Assembly: GCA_947498775.1 (NCBI GenBank)
Contig: CANMLL010000002.1
Location: 62,001-126,000, forward strand
Source: an uncultured Aquimarina sp.
GTDB lineage: Bacteria > Bacteroidota > Bacteroidia > Flavobacteriales > Flavobacteriaceae
Reading direction: 5' to 3'
Length of the DNA: 64,000 nt
Shown here: positions 1 to 9,251 of the stretch, in pieces
Numbering within the stretch: position 1 is the stretch's first letter
How the letters are laid out: every line of letters begins with the position of its first letter
Program-made: the position numbers and the translations under genes
Notes under the pieces: generated by a model
Database searches by the model: none
Told to the model about the DNA's origin: nothing
What the model saw: the letters and a program-made list of their open reading frames with translations, nothing else

Positions 1-953
1 CTATAAATTTCTTTACGAACTAATTCCATTAAATCCATATATCGTTCGTCATTCATTAATTTTCTATACTTACTTCTATCCAGTTTGTCTACCAGATTCC
101 ATATAGCTAAATTCATTTTAGCATGCTCTGTAAAAAATCCAATCATATCAAAAATTCTAGGAGAAGCATCAGCAGTAAAATATTTATCGTAACCAAATTC
201 TTTTGCATAAAAAAGAAATTCTACTGTATGCAAAAAGTTTCTGGATCCCGAAATTAAATCCCAATCAAAATTAAAATCATTATCATTAGTATGCAGATAA
301 TAATCGATACCAGTTTCTTCACATAAAGCCAGTACTTGTGCAGGATTTTCCTTTGCCAATAAAGAATGTCCAAAATCGATGGTAACACCGGTCGCCTTAT
401 TGCCAACATCTTTGAGAAATAAAATGGTCTTAGCACAAGTATCCAGCTGGCAATGTACACGTGTTTCATTAATTTTATATTCTATAAATAAGGGTATTTC
501 TGGCAAGTAATCCGCTGCTTCTTCTACCGCTTCAATCATATTACGCCAAGCCTTGGGATAATCTACCTGAAATAGATTATCATATCCGTCGGATAAAGGA
601 CAACAAGTAACCAAAGGAGCTCCTACTGCTTTAGCATACTCTTTTGCTTTTTTTATAATATTAATTGCTCCTTTTCTTAATTCAGGATTGGATCTTGATA
701 ACGCTCCTGGGACCCACTGTGTTTCTTTCTTGATATTGGCGTTTATTGCTGCGAACTTAAGATTGAATTCATTCATCAACCTTTGAGTTTCCTGAACTTC
801 GCCAGTTTCATAAGGATATACGATCTCGACCCCATCTACTCCGGGTATTTTACAAATAAGTTCCAGCCGTTCTTTTAGTGTTGTACTTTGGTGATATTCA
901 GAAAATCTATCTTGTGTTTTGCTTAAAAATGCTGTAATGATGCTTTGTTTCAT
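1..953 (-). CDS. Sugar isomerase/epimerase, TIM-barrel (AP-endonuclease-2 fold), 3' end off the window
   Basis: The minus-strand frame opens at the ATG whose complement is 951-953 (MKQSIITAFLSKTQDRF) and stays open to base 1, so about 317 residues are visible and the C-terminus is missing. It reads like the xylose-isomerase-like TIM-barrel family: a Glu in PLFIEYKINE and an Asp-His pair in VTIDFGHSLL match the metal-binding strand ends of sugar 3-epimerases and related isomerases. There is no signal peptide, so it is cytoplasmic. It lies 55 bases behind the lyxose-isomerase-like gene in the same operon, so a role in interconverting an unusual pentose or hexose is likely. Exact substrate is unknown. 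It is absent from simple ORF lists because it lacks a stop inside the window. Confidence 0.8.
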   Translation of the reverse strand, partial: MKQSIITAFLSKTQDRFSEYHQSTTLKERLELICKIPGVDGVEIVYPYETGEVQETQRLMNEFNLKFAAINANIKKETQWVPGALSRSNPELRKGAINIIKKAKEYAKAVGAPLVTCCPLSDGYDNLFQVDYPKAWRNMIEAVEEAADYLPEIPLFIEYKINETRVHCQLDTCAKTILFLKDVGNKATGVTIDFGHSLLAKENPAQVLALCEETGIDYYLHTNDNDFNFDWDLISGSRNFLHTVEFLFYAKEFGYDKYFTADASPRIFDMIGFFTEHAKMNLAIWNLVDKLDRSKYRKLMNDERYMDLMELVRKEIY

Positions 954-1008
954 TTGTTAAAATTTAATGATTCTTGAATTTTAGTTGTAAGATCCTAATA
1001 TCCCATTT

Positions 1009-1551
1009 TTAATATCGAATAATTGTCTCCCTAACTACATTAGGATCTGTAAATTGGTCTAGTGTATCTCTTACTTTAGTTGAAAAAGAGTACATCACGG
1101 CACCTTTTTCTCCTGCTTGAAACCAATGTTTAGTACCAGCGGGCAATATCAATTGATCTCCAGGACTCAGTACCACCTCGTGCCGCATTGTGTAACAGTT
1201 CTCCTTACCTTTTACAATGAAACCATGTTTTATGGTATCTTCTCCTGGAATATAGAAGAATAGATCACCCGCTATGGCTCTTATCACTTCTTCTTTACCA
1301 GGATCATCACCAACAGGAGGATGCCAGTGCTCTGGTTCTGTTTGATTAGGTAATAACACTAGTATTTTACAAGCCATGCGGTCTGTTTCAAACAAAGTAA
1401 GAATTTGCACTCCTTCTTTTTTTAATTGGCTTAACCCAAAATCAGCAGCTTTTATATTTTCTTTATCTTTTTTAGTAATGAAGATGCCTGCATCTTCAAT
1501 CATTTTGATTGATCTGGCACATACTTCATCAAATTCTTTTTTTAAAATCAT
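1009..1551 (-). CDS. D-lyxose ketol-isomerase-type cupin
   Basis: A 180-residue single-domain cupin resembling the D-lyxose/D-mannose isomerase family (YdaE type), which interconverts D-lyxose with D-xylulose and often D-mannose with D-fructose using a divalent metal. The metal site is visible as EHWHPP with a Glu shortly after (GKEEVIR) and a later His in PAGTKHWFQ. The open frame extends up to 1611, but that would overlap the upstream transporter; the ATG at 1551 (MILKKEFDEV) leaves a 17-base gap and starts at the conserved region. Cytoplasmic. Next to a TIM-barrel isomerase and a transporter, and 5 kb from a xylulokinase that could take the D-xylulose product. The family assignment is fairly firm; lyxose versus mannose is not decided. 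Confidence 0.8.
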   Translation of the reverse strand: MILKKEFDEVCARSIKMIEDAGIFITKKDKENIKAADFGLSQLKKEGVQILTLFETDRMACKILVLLPNQTEPEHWHPPVGDDPGKEEVIRAIAGDLFFYIPGEDTIKHGFIVKGKENCYTMRHEVVLSPGDQLILPAGTKHWFQAGEKGAVMYSFSTKVRDTLDQFTDPNVVRETIIRY

Positions 1552-1568
1552 AATTTCGGAATTAACTA

Positions 1569-2831
1569 TTAGATTAATTGCAGCTGTTTTTCTGGTTTTA
1601 CAAACATCCATAAAACTACAGCCAACATATTGAGACCAGCTGCCAAGAAAAAGAAAGGGATTTCAGATCCTGTAAACTCAAGCATATAAGGAAAGGCCAG
1701 TGCCGTAACAAACGATCCGATATTACCAGCCATATTCATCGTACCACTTACTGCACCAGAAAATTGTTTACCTACGTCAACACAGGTCGACCAGGAAGGA
1801 CTTAATGTCATATCTGCCCCAAAAATTGCCAGTGATAAAAATACCATCGCACCAGTTACATCGGTCATGTATGTGCTACTTACAATACCAATTGAAGCTA
1901 GTAAAAAACCGAGTATTGCGGGTAATTTTCTGGAGAGAGACCATTTCTTTCTTTTATAAATCCAGTCAACCATAAATCCCGAACACCAATTACCTAAGGC
2001 TCCAAATATCAATGGAGCCGAAGAATAAAGTCCTGCTTCAATGGCATCAAGATTGTATTTTACTTTCAGATGAGGAAATAACCAAGTAAGACAAAAGAAA
2101 AATGTAAAATTACTTGCAAAATATTGCCCCATTAATAACCAAAGAGTTTTAGAAGTAAATAGCTTTGTCACATTTATTTTTACATTAACATCTTTTTTCT
2201 TATCCCTATGTTGATCGATATATTGAAGTTCTTCGGGCTTTACACTTTTATGATTTTCGGGTTCATCTCTAAACCATAAATACCACGCAAGGCCCCACAA
2301 TAAACCTATTGCCCCTAAAAGCACAAAAGTCATTCGCCACCCAACCAAATCAAGCAACCAGGCTACAAAAGGTAAAGAAATAGCAGCTCCAATGCGTCCT
2401 CCAGAAAAATTAATACCATTCACTATACCTCGTTCTTGTAATGGAATCCAACTATAAATTGCACGAGCCATACCGGGAAAAGCACCGGCCTCACCGGCAC
2501 CAAAAATAAAGCGTATGATTATTAGTGAAATAAAATTAAAAACAGCTCCGGTTAAGGCAGTAAAAACAGACCATATTGTTACTACAGCAGTAAGGACCTT
2601 TCTCGCTCCAAATTTATCAGCAAACATTCCTGCCGGAGTTTGAAATAAGGCATAACCTAATGCAAAAACAGACATAGCCCAACCCATTTGCTTATCATTG
2701 AGTGATAAAGATTCTGCCACGGGTTCCTTAGCTACAGAGAGTAAAATACGGTCCAGTAGTACTATCATCGCCAAAATGAATGTTGCAAATACCATTTTAT
2801 ATCGGGTAGGAAAATAAGCTTTACTTTTCAA
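1569..2831 (-). CDS. MFS transporter, hexuronate/sugar-acid (ACS) type
   Basis: A 420-residue protein with about twelve hydrophobic segments and MFS signatures: an N-terminal region ending LDRILLSVA, the loop motif GMFADKFGARKV between helices 2 and 3, and GAGEAGAFPGMARAI, which is typical of the anion:cation symporter group that includes hexuronate and galactonate carriers (ExuT/DgoT-like). It is an inner-membrane proton-coupled importer by family. It sits between a serine hydrolase and two sugar isomerase genes on one strand, so it probably imports the sugar or sugar acid handled by them. The substrate cannot be read from the sequence. Confidence 0.85.
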   Translation of the reverse strand: MKSKAYFPTRYKMVFATFILAMIVLLDRILLSVAKEPVAESLSLNDKQMGWAMSVFALGYALFQTPAGMFADKFGARKVLTAVVTIWSVFTALTGAVFNFISLIIIRFIFGAGEAGAFPGMARAIYSWIPLQERGIVNGINFSGGRIGAAISLPFVAWLLDLVGWRMTFVLLGAIGLLWGLAWYLWFRDEPENHKSVKPEELQYIDQHRDKKKDVNVKINVTKLFTSKTLWLLMGQYFASNFTFFFCLTWLFPHLKVKYNLDAIEAGLYSSAPLIFGALGNWCSGFMVDWIYKRKKWSLSRKLPAILGFLLASIGIVSSTYMTDVTGAMVFLSLAIFGADMTLSPSWSTCVDVGKQFSGAVSGTMNMAGNIGSFVTALAFPYMLEFTGSEIPFFFLAAGLNMLAVVLWMFVKPEKQLQLI

Positions 2832-2908
2832 GTGTTGAAATTTTAAGGATTTAATGATAATTAAGGTACAGTTAGATTTAGGACAAAGAGAATATTTTCA
2901 TTCTCATA

Positions 2909-3991
2909 TCAAAAGTTAACTCCCTCAACTAATTTTTTTAATAATTCTGTATATACCAAGTGTTTCCCGGCTTCAGGGTTTCCATCATCTCCCATCCTTA
3001 CGATTACCATATTCCATTCTGGTATGATCAGACAGACATTATGATTGAATCCACTAGCATAATAAGCATCCACAGGTGCTCCTTGATCTTTTCTCAATAC
3101 CCACCAATTATAACCGTATTTACCACTTCCAATAACATTATTACGATCTGTATTTGCCGTAGGTAAACCGTCTGGCACCTGATTTATGGTCGCTTCTTCA
3201 ACCCATTTTTCTGAAATTAGCTGCTCACCATCCCAATTTCCTTTATTCAAAAAAAGATGCCCCACTCTAGCAAAATCCAACGCATTGATCACTATACCCG
3301 TACAACCGTTTCGTAATGGTATTCCTTGATATTCTGATTCATACCACCAATCCCACGAATTGATTCCAATGGATTTCATGATCTTGGTATCGAGATACAA
3401 TTTTAAATCTAAGTCTGTTTTAACTGTTAGCATTTTTCCAAAAACCATCATAGCCTCATCCCAATAAGCGTATTCTGTTCCGGGAGGAAATAAAGGTTCA
3501 TCAGGATCAAAAGGTGTCCAGGACCAGTCTTCACTCATTTCTCCTTCCCATCTGGTTTGTCCTACGGCATTATAACCGGAAGTCATTGTAGTCAAATGAC
3601 TGAAAGTTACGTTTGGGTATTTGGATTGATATATAGTATCAATGTTTGCAATCTTATATTCTATAGAAAGGAGGTTTTCTTCTTGCATAAGACCCAAAAT
3701 TGTACTTGTGAAGGATTTAGTACAGGAATAAATATTGTGTCTTTTATGAATACTATCTCCCTTAAAAATCATATATCCATTTTTAATCACTATGGTTTCG
3801 TAAAGACTATCTTTCTTACAATGTGTTTTTAGATAGTTCAGAGATTTTTTAAGAACTTCCGAATTTACTCCTACCTCTTCGGGAGTAGTTATTTTCCATG
3901 TAGTATCAGGAAATGTAACTGGTAGCTCTTTCTTGCAGGCAATAGTTAGTAAGAAAAGAAAAAAAAGAAAAAACTTTTTATTAGTATTCAT
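2909..3991 (-). CDS. Serine hydrolase lipoprotein, beta-lactamase class C fold
   Basis: A 360-residue predicted lipoprotein (hydrophobic start ending in TIACKK, lipid Cys19). The class-C beta-lactamase/esterase fold is shown by the S-x-x-K motif in YSCTKSFTS (Ser89, Lys92). The second motif reads YAYWDEA where Y-x-N is usual, and the third-motif region is ASGFNHN rather than HxG, so true beta-lactamase activity is unlikely. Members of this group in glycan loci are often carboxylesterases. It is 24 bases downstream of the sialate-esterase gene, which suggests a periplasmic or surface esterase acting on decorated oligosaccharides. Function inferred from context. Confidence 0.75.
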   Translation of the reverse strand: MNTNKKFFLFFLFLLTIACKKELPVTFPDTTWKITTPEEVGVNSEVLKKSLNYLKTHCKKDSLYETIVIKNGYMIFKGDSIHKRHNIYSCTKSFTSTILGLMQEENLLSIEYKIANIDTIYQSKYPNVTFSHLTTMTSGYNAVGQTRWEGEMSEDWSWTPFDPDEPLFPPGTEYAYWDEAMMVFGKMLTVKTDLDLKLYLDTKIMKSIGINSWDWWYESEYQGIPLRNGCTGIVINALDFARVGHLFLNKGNWDGEQLISEKWVEEATINQVPDGLPTANTDRNNVIGSGKYGYNWWVLRKDQGAPVDAYYASGFNHNVCLIIPEWNMVIVRMGDDGNPEAGKHLVYTELLKKLVEGVNF

Positions 3992-4015
3992 TTGTTTATA
4001 TAGTTAGACCTAATG

Positions 4016-5944
4016 TCATTCTGCCCAAGAATCACTACGGAAAGGGGACGCCGGAAACCCTTCTTCATTAAACAGATTTGCTTTATCTGGGTTATCTGCC
4101 CAAGCATATCGTACTGCTACAGGTTTTTTTACCTTATCATTCCAGACTTTAACCGTATTTCCTATAATTGTGGCATTGGCTTTTACAAACTTCTTATCTT
4201 TCCCAGAGATGGTAAACTCGTATAGCTTCCCTTCTTCATTATCCCTGGCAACCAATTTATTACTAGTTTTTTTAAAATGGACAATGATTTTATTATTCAC
4301 CAATGTAATTTTTTGAAAAATTGGTCCTGTATGGATTATATCCTCGTGATAAGCCATTTTTTTTGCTGCAGCGGCCAGACGTAATCCTACATCTTTTTTG
4401 TTTCTAGGGTGAATATCCTCAGCCTCACCGATATCGATAATAACTGCCTGCCCAGTATTGGATAGTTCTAAAGCTTTGTTTTGTGATTCTCTTAGCATCG
4501 CCCAATCACTTTTTACTGGTTCTTCAGAAGGTTTCATAAAATTTGCCAACTGAACGAAAAGAAATGGAAACTCTCCGATACCCCATTTACTTCTCCAATC
4601 GAGAATTAGCTTTTTAAACCATTCCCTATATACATAAGCGTCCTCAGAAGATGTATTGGCTTCTCCCTGGTACCAAATAACACCCTTAATAGGAAACTTT
4701 AGAACCGGATGTATCATTTTATTATAAAGGAGTGTTGGTGTCTGATTTGCTTCCCCTTTTTCCAGCAAAATAGCCTTTGCAACTCCAAACTTCCAAAAAC
4801 CATGCAATGGTATTTTAGCATTTTCGGTAGTGATAAAAAGTAAATCAGGGTTTCCATAAACTCCTCCTCCTTGCCCTGTATCCTCTACACGGATACTAAT
4901 TGTATTCTGTCCTGACTTTAAAACTCCCTTGGGTATTCTGTAAACTCGTTCTACATTCCAAGAATTTTGAAGCCCTCCAATTTTTTGACCGTTTATCCAT
5001 ACCTGATCACTATCATCAATAGGCCCCAGACTGATCTTACCGGAAACTCCTCTTTCCTCTTCATCAAGAACAAAGTTTTTTCTAAACCATACGATGCCGT
5101 CAAGATTTTCTAATCCTTGTTGTTCCCACCAACTTGGAAGTTTCATCTCCTCCCAGTCTGAATCATCAAAATCTGGTTCTTTCCATAAAAAATTATTCGA
5201 TTCAATCCCTAATTCTTTGATCGGAATTTCACCTAATTTTTGTTTTAGATATCGAATCAATTTTTCCTTTCTTTGTTGCTGTACTTTTGCTATAGTACTT
5301 GCAGCCTCTTCAGAACTTTGATATCCCAAAGCTTCAGCACTCATCCATGGCTCGATTCTGCTTCCTCCCCAACTACTGTTTATCAATCCAATAGGGATCT
5401 TTTGTGATGTATGAAGGTTTTTAGCAAAATAGTAGCCCACTGCAGTAAAATTTGCGACTGCAGTATCCTTTGCTTTTCTCCACATACCTCCCTCTAATTC
5501 CTTCTCGGGTACTATTGCCGAAGATCTTGGGATTTTAAAATGTCGAATATTCTTATAATTTACATTTTTTATTTCTTCTTCAGCCCCATTTGAATCTTTT
5601 ACTGCCCATTCCATATTGGATTGGCCAGAACAAATCCAAACATCACCAATCATGATATCGTTGATTATGATGACCTGTGTCCCGTCAGTTATTTGTATAA
5701 TATAAGGCCCCCCTGGTTTGGATTTGGGTAACTTTACTTCCCATTCGCCCTGCTTGTTTGTTTTTGAAGTAAATGTAGTTTCTAAAAAAGTTACAGTTAC
5801 AATTTCTCCTGCCTTTGCCTTACCCCAAATAGGAACTATTGCATCTCTTTGAATAATGACACCATCAGAAAATATCCTGGCAACACTAAAATTTGCGAAA
5901 CCTATGTAGGGTATTATTAATAACAATAAAATTATTTTTTTCAT
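4016..5944 (-). CDS. Sialate O-acetylesterase family protein (SGNH esterase with inserted sugar-binding domain)
   Basis: A 642-residue secreted protein with a short N-terminal signal (MKKIILLLLIIPYIGFA). The catalytic Ser lies in CSGQSNMEW (Ser109), followed by a second conserved block GLINSSWGGSRIEPW and the Asp/His end motif GEAEDIHPRNKKDVG near residue 520. A jelly-roll segment like the sugar-binding domain of GH2 enzymes is inserted at roughly residues 255-365 (FDDSDWEEM to GNPDLLF). The family removes O-acetyl groups from sialic acid, but in environmental Bacteroidota it is widely used on xylan, pectin and other acetylated glycans. It is the first gene of the minus-strand operon and starts opposite the xylose operon. 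I favour a plant or algal glycan acetylesterase. Confidence 0.85.
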   Translation of the reverse strand: MKKIILLLLIIPYIGFANFSVARIFSDGVIIQRDAIVPIWGKAKAGEIVTVTFLETTFTSKTNKQGEWEVKLPKSKPGGPYIIQITDGTQVIIINDIMIGDVWICSGQSNMEWAVKDSNGAEEEIKNVNYKNIRHFKIPRSSAIVPEKELEGGMWRKAKDTAVANFTAVGYYFAKNLHTSQKIPIGLINSSWGGSRIEPWMSAEALGYQSSEEAASTIAKVQQQRKEKLIRYLKQKLGEIPIKELGIESNNFLWKEPDFDDSDWEEMKLPSWWEQQGLENLDGIVWFRKNFVLDEEERGVSGKISLGPIDDSDQVWINGQKIGGLQNSWNVERVYRIPKGVLKSGQNTISIRVEDTGQGGGVYGNPDLLFITTENAKIPLHGFWKFGVAKAILLEKGEANQTPTLLYNKMIHPVLKFPIKGVIWYQGEANTSSEDAYVYREWFKKLILDWRSKWGIGEFPFLFVQLANFMKPSEEPVKSDWAMLRESQNKALELSNTGQAVIIDIGEAEDIHPRNKKDVGLRLAAAAKKMAYHEDIIHTGPIFQKITLVNNKIIVHFKKTSNKLVARDNEEGKLYEFTISGKDKKFVKANATIIGNTVKVWNDKVKKPVAVRYAWADNPDKANLFNEEGFPASPFRSDSWAE

Positions 5945-6421
5945 TCTTGTAAAAAATTTATACTATTTATTAATAAAATGCTTCTAAATGCAAATAAAAA
6001 CTTAGAGTTTGTGTTCATAAATTTATAATATTTATAGCTAAAACTGTACAAATCACATCTGGCACAAACTATTGCGAGAATAGCTCTTTTTAATACTTAT
6101 TTTGATTAAAAAATCTCTAAAAAACTATTAAACAGAGGGAATCAAGCTTTTCTTTTTTTTATTTACAACTATAAAATACAAATTTTTATAACAAAAAAAG
6201 GTTTAAATACGTTGCCATTTTGATAAAATAGTATCAATGCATATTTAACAATTCCATAACTTCGAAAAATATAAATAAATGTGCAATTTGAATGATCAGA
6301 AGCATAGTTATTACTATTTTTAGTTATGATAATAAAAAGTAAAACCTCTCTAATAGCTTTTAATGATTAAAATAAGAGTCAAGATCAAGAATTACAAAAT
6401 AAACTATCATCAATACAAAAC
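5945..6421. promoter_or_regulatory. Divergent intergenic region between esterase operon and xylBA operon
   Basis: 477 bases without a gene, very AT-rich. It must hold promoters for both operons. I found no exact TAnnTTTG element; the best plus-strand match is TTATTTTG at 6097-6104 with TTG at 6072-6074, whose 22-base spacing is longer than the usual 19. No strong hairpin or clear operator was seen. Confidence 0.4.
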
Positions 6422-7903
6422 ATGTATTATTTAGGATTAGATATAGGTAGTTCCTCGGTAAAGGCGGCATTAGTTGACCAACATACGGGAGTATGCATTT
6501 CTAAAGTACAGATACCCGAAAATGAAATATCTATTAAAGCAGTAAAGCCCGGATGGGCAGAACAAGATCCCGAAATTTGGTGGGAAAATGTTTGTAAAGC
6601 TATCAGAGAACTATTAAAAAAAACTGATCTTTTGGCTGACAATATTACCAAAATTGGTATTGCCTATCAAATGCACGGGCTTGTGATAATAGATGAAGAA
6701 GGGAAGCCGCTGAGACCATCTATAATTTGGTGTGATAGTAGAGCTGTTGAAACAGGGGAAGAAGTCTTTAAAGAAATAGGTAAACAAAAATGTGCTTTAC
6801 ATCTCCTTAATTCTCCTGCAAACTTTACTTTTTCAAAACTTAAGTGGATAAGAGACAACGAACCGGAAAACTATGAAAAAATTTATAAGTTTATGCTACC
6901 CGGAGATTATATAGCTTTTAAATTAAGTGGTATAGCTAATACTACACCGTCTGGACTATCTGAAGGTATTCTATGGGACTTCAAAAATGAAAAACCTGCT
7001 AATTGGTTACTTAGAAAATACGATATAGATGTATCATTAATTCCAGATATAGTACCTACTTTCTCTAATCAGGGTAAAGTCTCTGCCAGAGGAGCTTTAG
7101 AATCCTCATTAGCCGAAGGGGCAACAATAGTATACCGAGCAGGAGATCAACCAAATAACGCTTTAAGTCTTAATGTAACCGAAATTGGAGAAATAGCGGC
7201 AACAGGAGGTACTTCGGGTGTTGTATATGCTGTTACAGATTCACTGAAAGCAAATGAAATGATTCGTATTAATAATTTCGCCCATGTAAATCATACCTCT
7301 TCAACTCCCAGAATAGGAAAATTGCTCAATATTAATGGGACTGGAATTCTATATAAGTGGCTTAAGGAACTACTGCAAGTATCATCTTATTTAGAAATGA
7401 ACAATTTAGCCGAAAGGATTGAGATTGGAAGCCAAGGTATTTGCATTCTCCCATTTGGAAATGGAGCAGAAAGAATTTTTAAAAATAAAGATGTCGGCAG
7501 TCATATTAAAGGGTTGAATTTTAATATCCACAATCGCTCACATTTATGTCGCGCAGCTCTCGAGGGTATAGCGTTTGCATTTGTCTACGGAATTGATATT
7601 TTAAAGGAAGAAGGGCTTCATGTTAAAGTACTAAAAGTGGGTAATGACAATCTATTTCAATCGACAATATTTGCCGAAACAATTGCTTCCCTTACACAAA
7701 GTAAAATCGAAGTTTATAACACTACAGGAGCCATAGGTGCAGCAAGGGCGTGTGTTCTTTATGAGAATAAGTGGGATCAGTTTCGCACCATGATTTCTCA
7801 AAATGACCTGGTAAAAACATTCCTGCCTCAAGATTCGTCAGACACTTATCAAAAAGCTTACTCAAACTGGAGAAAACAATTAGAACAAATCTTAAAATTA
7901 TAA
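6422..7903 (+). CDS. xylB: Xylulokinase
   Basis: A 493-residue FGGY-family sugar kinase that phosphorylates D-xylulose to D-xylulose 5-phosphate in the cytoplasm. The N-terminal phosphate-binding motif is [17 protein letters not shown], the substrate loop contains AYQMHGLV (usual in xylulokinases), and the catalytic base is Asp242 in [10 protein letters not shown], followed by the ATP-site block [14 protein letters not shown]. Length is normal for XylB. It is the first gene of the plus-strand cluster and is five bases upstream of xylA, so the two are co-transcribed and probably translationally linked. Confidence 0.95.
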   Translation: MYYLGLDIGSSSVKAALVDQHTGVCISKVQIPENEISIKAVKPGWAEQDPEIWWENVCKAIRELLKKTDLLADNITKIGIAYQMHGLVIIDEEGKPLRPSIIWCDSRAVETGEEVFKEIGKQKCALHLLNSPANFTFSKLKWIRDNEPENYEKIYKFMLPGDYIAFKLSGIANTTPSGLSEGILWDFKNEKPANWLLRKYDIDVSLIPDIVPTFSNQGKVSARGALESSLAEGATIVYRAGDQPNNALSLNVTEIGEIAATGGTSGVVYAVTDSLKANEMIRINNFAHVNHTSSTPRIGKLLNINGTGILYKWLKELLQVSSYLEMNNLAERIEIGSQGICILPFGNGAERIFKNKDVGSHIKGLNFNIHNRSHLCRAALEGIAFAFVYGIDILKEEGLHVKVLKVGNDNLFQSTIFAETIASLTQSKIEVYNTTGAIGAARACVLYENKWDQFRTMISQNDLVKTFLPQDSSDTYQKAYSNWRKQLEQILKL

Positions 7904-7908
7904 AAATT

Positions 7909-9234
7909 ATGATATCCCTGGGAGATAAAGAATATTTTAAAGGAATTGGAAAAATACCTTATGAAGGAGTCGACTCCGATAACCCGTTAGCTTTTAAATT
8001 TTATAACCCTAAGCAAGTAGTTAGTGGAAAAACAATTGAAGAGCACTTTAAATTTGCTATCGCCTACTGGCACAGCTTTTGTAATACGGGAGCTGACCCC
8101 TTTGGTCCCGGTACCAAAGTTTACCCCTGGGATATCTCTAATGATCCTTTGCAGGCTTCATATGATAAAGCAGATGCTGCTTTTGAATTTATTACTAAAA
8201 TGGGTTTTAACTACTATTGTTTTCATGATTTTGACTTGATCGAAGAAGGTGATTCACTTTCAGAATCCGAAAAAAGATTGGAAAAAATAACGAATTACTT
8301 AAAACAAAAACAGCAAGAAACCGATATAAAAGTATTATGGGGAACAGCCAATTGCTTCTCCCATCCCAGGTATATGAATGGGGCTGCCACCAATCCAGAC
8401 TTTAAGGTAGTTACCAGAGCAGCAGCACAGGTAAAGATGGCGATAGACACTACTATTGCATTAGATGGAGAAAACTATGTGTTCTGGGGAGGTCGTGAAG
8501 GATATATAACCTTATTAAATACGAATATGAAAAGAGAGCTCGATCATTTAGCAGTTTTCTTATCCAAAGCAAGAGATTATGCAAGATCTGAGGGGTTCAA
8601 AGGACATTTTTTTATTGAACCAAAACCTATGGAACCCACAAAACATCAGTATGATTTTGATGCTGCTACAGTCATTGGTTTTCTTCAAAAATATGGATTG
8701 GATAATGATTTTAAACTGAATATCGAGGTGAACCATGCTACCCTAGCACAACATACCTTTCAACACGAATTACAGGTCGCTGTAGATGCTAATATGCTGG
8801 GAAGTATCGATGCCAATCGCGGTGATTATCAAAATGGTTGGGACACGGATCAATTTCCTAATAATATTAGTGAAATCGCGGAAGCTATGCTTGTGTTTCT
8901 AAAAAATAAAGGTTTGCAAGGTGGTGGAGTAAATTTTGATGCTAAAATAAGAAGAAATTCTACAGACCCTGAAGATCTCTTTCTTGCTCATATAGGAGGA
9001 GCAGACACCTTTGCCAGAGCACTGTTAATTGCAGATAAGATCCTGGAACATTCTTCTTATAATAAGTTGATCGAAAAACGATATGCTTCTTTTGATACCG
9101 GAAAAGGCAGTGAATTCGAGAAAGGTACTCTTGATTTAAAAGCTCTCTATGAGCTAGCAATTGAATACGGTGAACCAGAATTGATAAGCGGAAAACAGGA
9201 ATTGTTTGAAAACATCATCAACCAATATATTTAA
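7909..9234 (+). CDS. xylA: Xylose isomerase
   Basis: A 441-residue class II xylose isomerase converting D-xylose to D-xylulose. Key residues are in place: His106 and Asp109 in YCFHDFD, Glu237 and Lys239 in [11 protein letters not shown], Glu273 and His276 in [10 protein letters not shown], and the metal loop in [20 protein letters not shown]. The segment after ATLA reads QHTFQHEL instead of the more common GHTFEHEL. Full length, cytoplasmic, tetrameric by family. It lies directly behind xylB and just ahead of a sodium symporter gene, forming a complete uptake, isomerisation and phosphorylation unit for xylose. Confidence 0.97.
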   Translation: MISLGDKEYFKGIGKIPYEGVDSDNPLAFKFYNPKQVVSGKTIEEHFKFAIAYWHSFCNTGADPFGPGTKVYPWDISNDPLQASYDKADAAFEFITKMGFNYYCFHDFDLIEEGDSLSESEKRLEKITNYLKQKQQETDIKVLWGTANCFSHPRYMNGAATNPDFKVVTRAAAQVKMAIDTTIALDGENYVFWGGREGYITLLNTNMKRELDHLAVFLSKARDYARSEGFKGHFFIEPKPMEPTKHQYDFDAATVIGFLQKYGLDNDFKLNIEVNHATLAQHTFQHELQVAVDANMLGSIDANRGDYQNGWDTDQFPNNISEIAEAMLVFLKNKGLQGGGVNFDAKIRRNSTDPEDLFLAHIGGADTFARALLIADKILEHSSYNKLIEKRYASFDTGKGSEFEKGTLDLKALYELAIEYGEPELISGKQELFENIINQYI

Positions 9235-9251
9235 AAATTCAACAAAATAGT

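Noticed and set aside
2909..3991. True beta-lactamase
   Set aside because: Only the SxxK motif is typical; the YxN and KTG-equivalent motifs differ, and the gene lies in a sugar operon.
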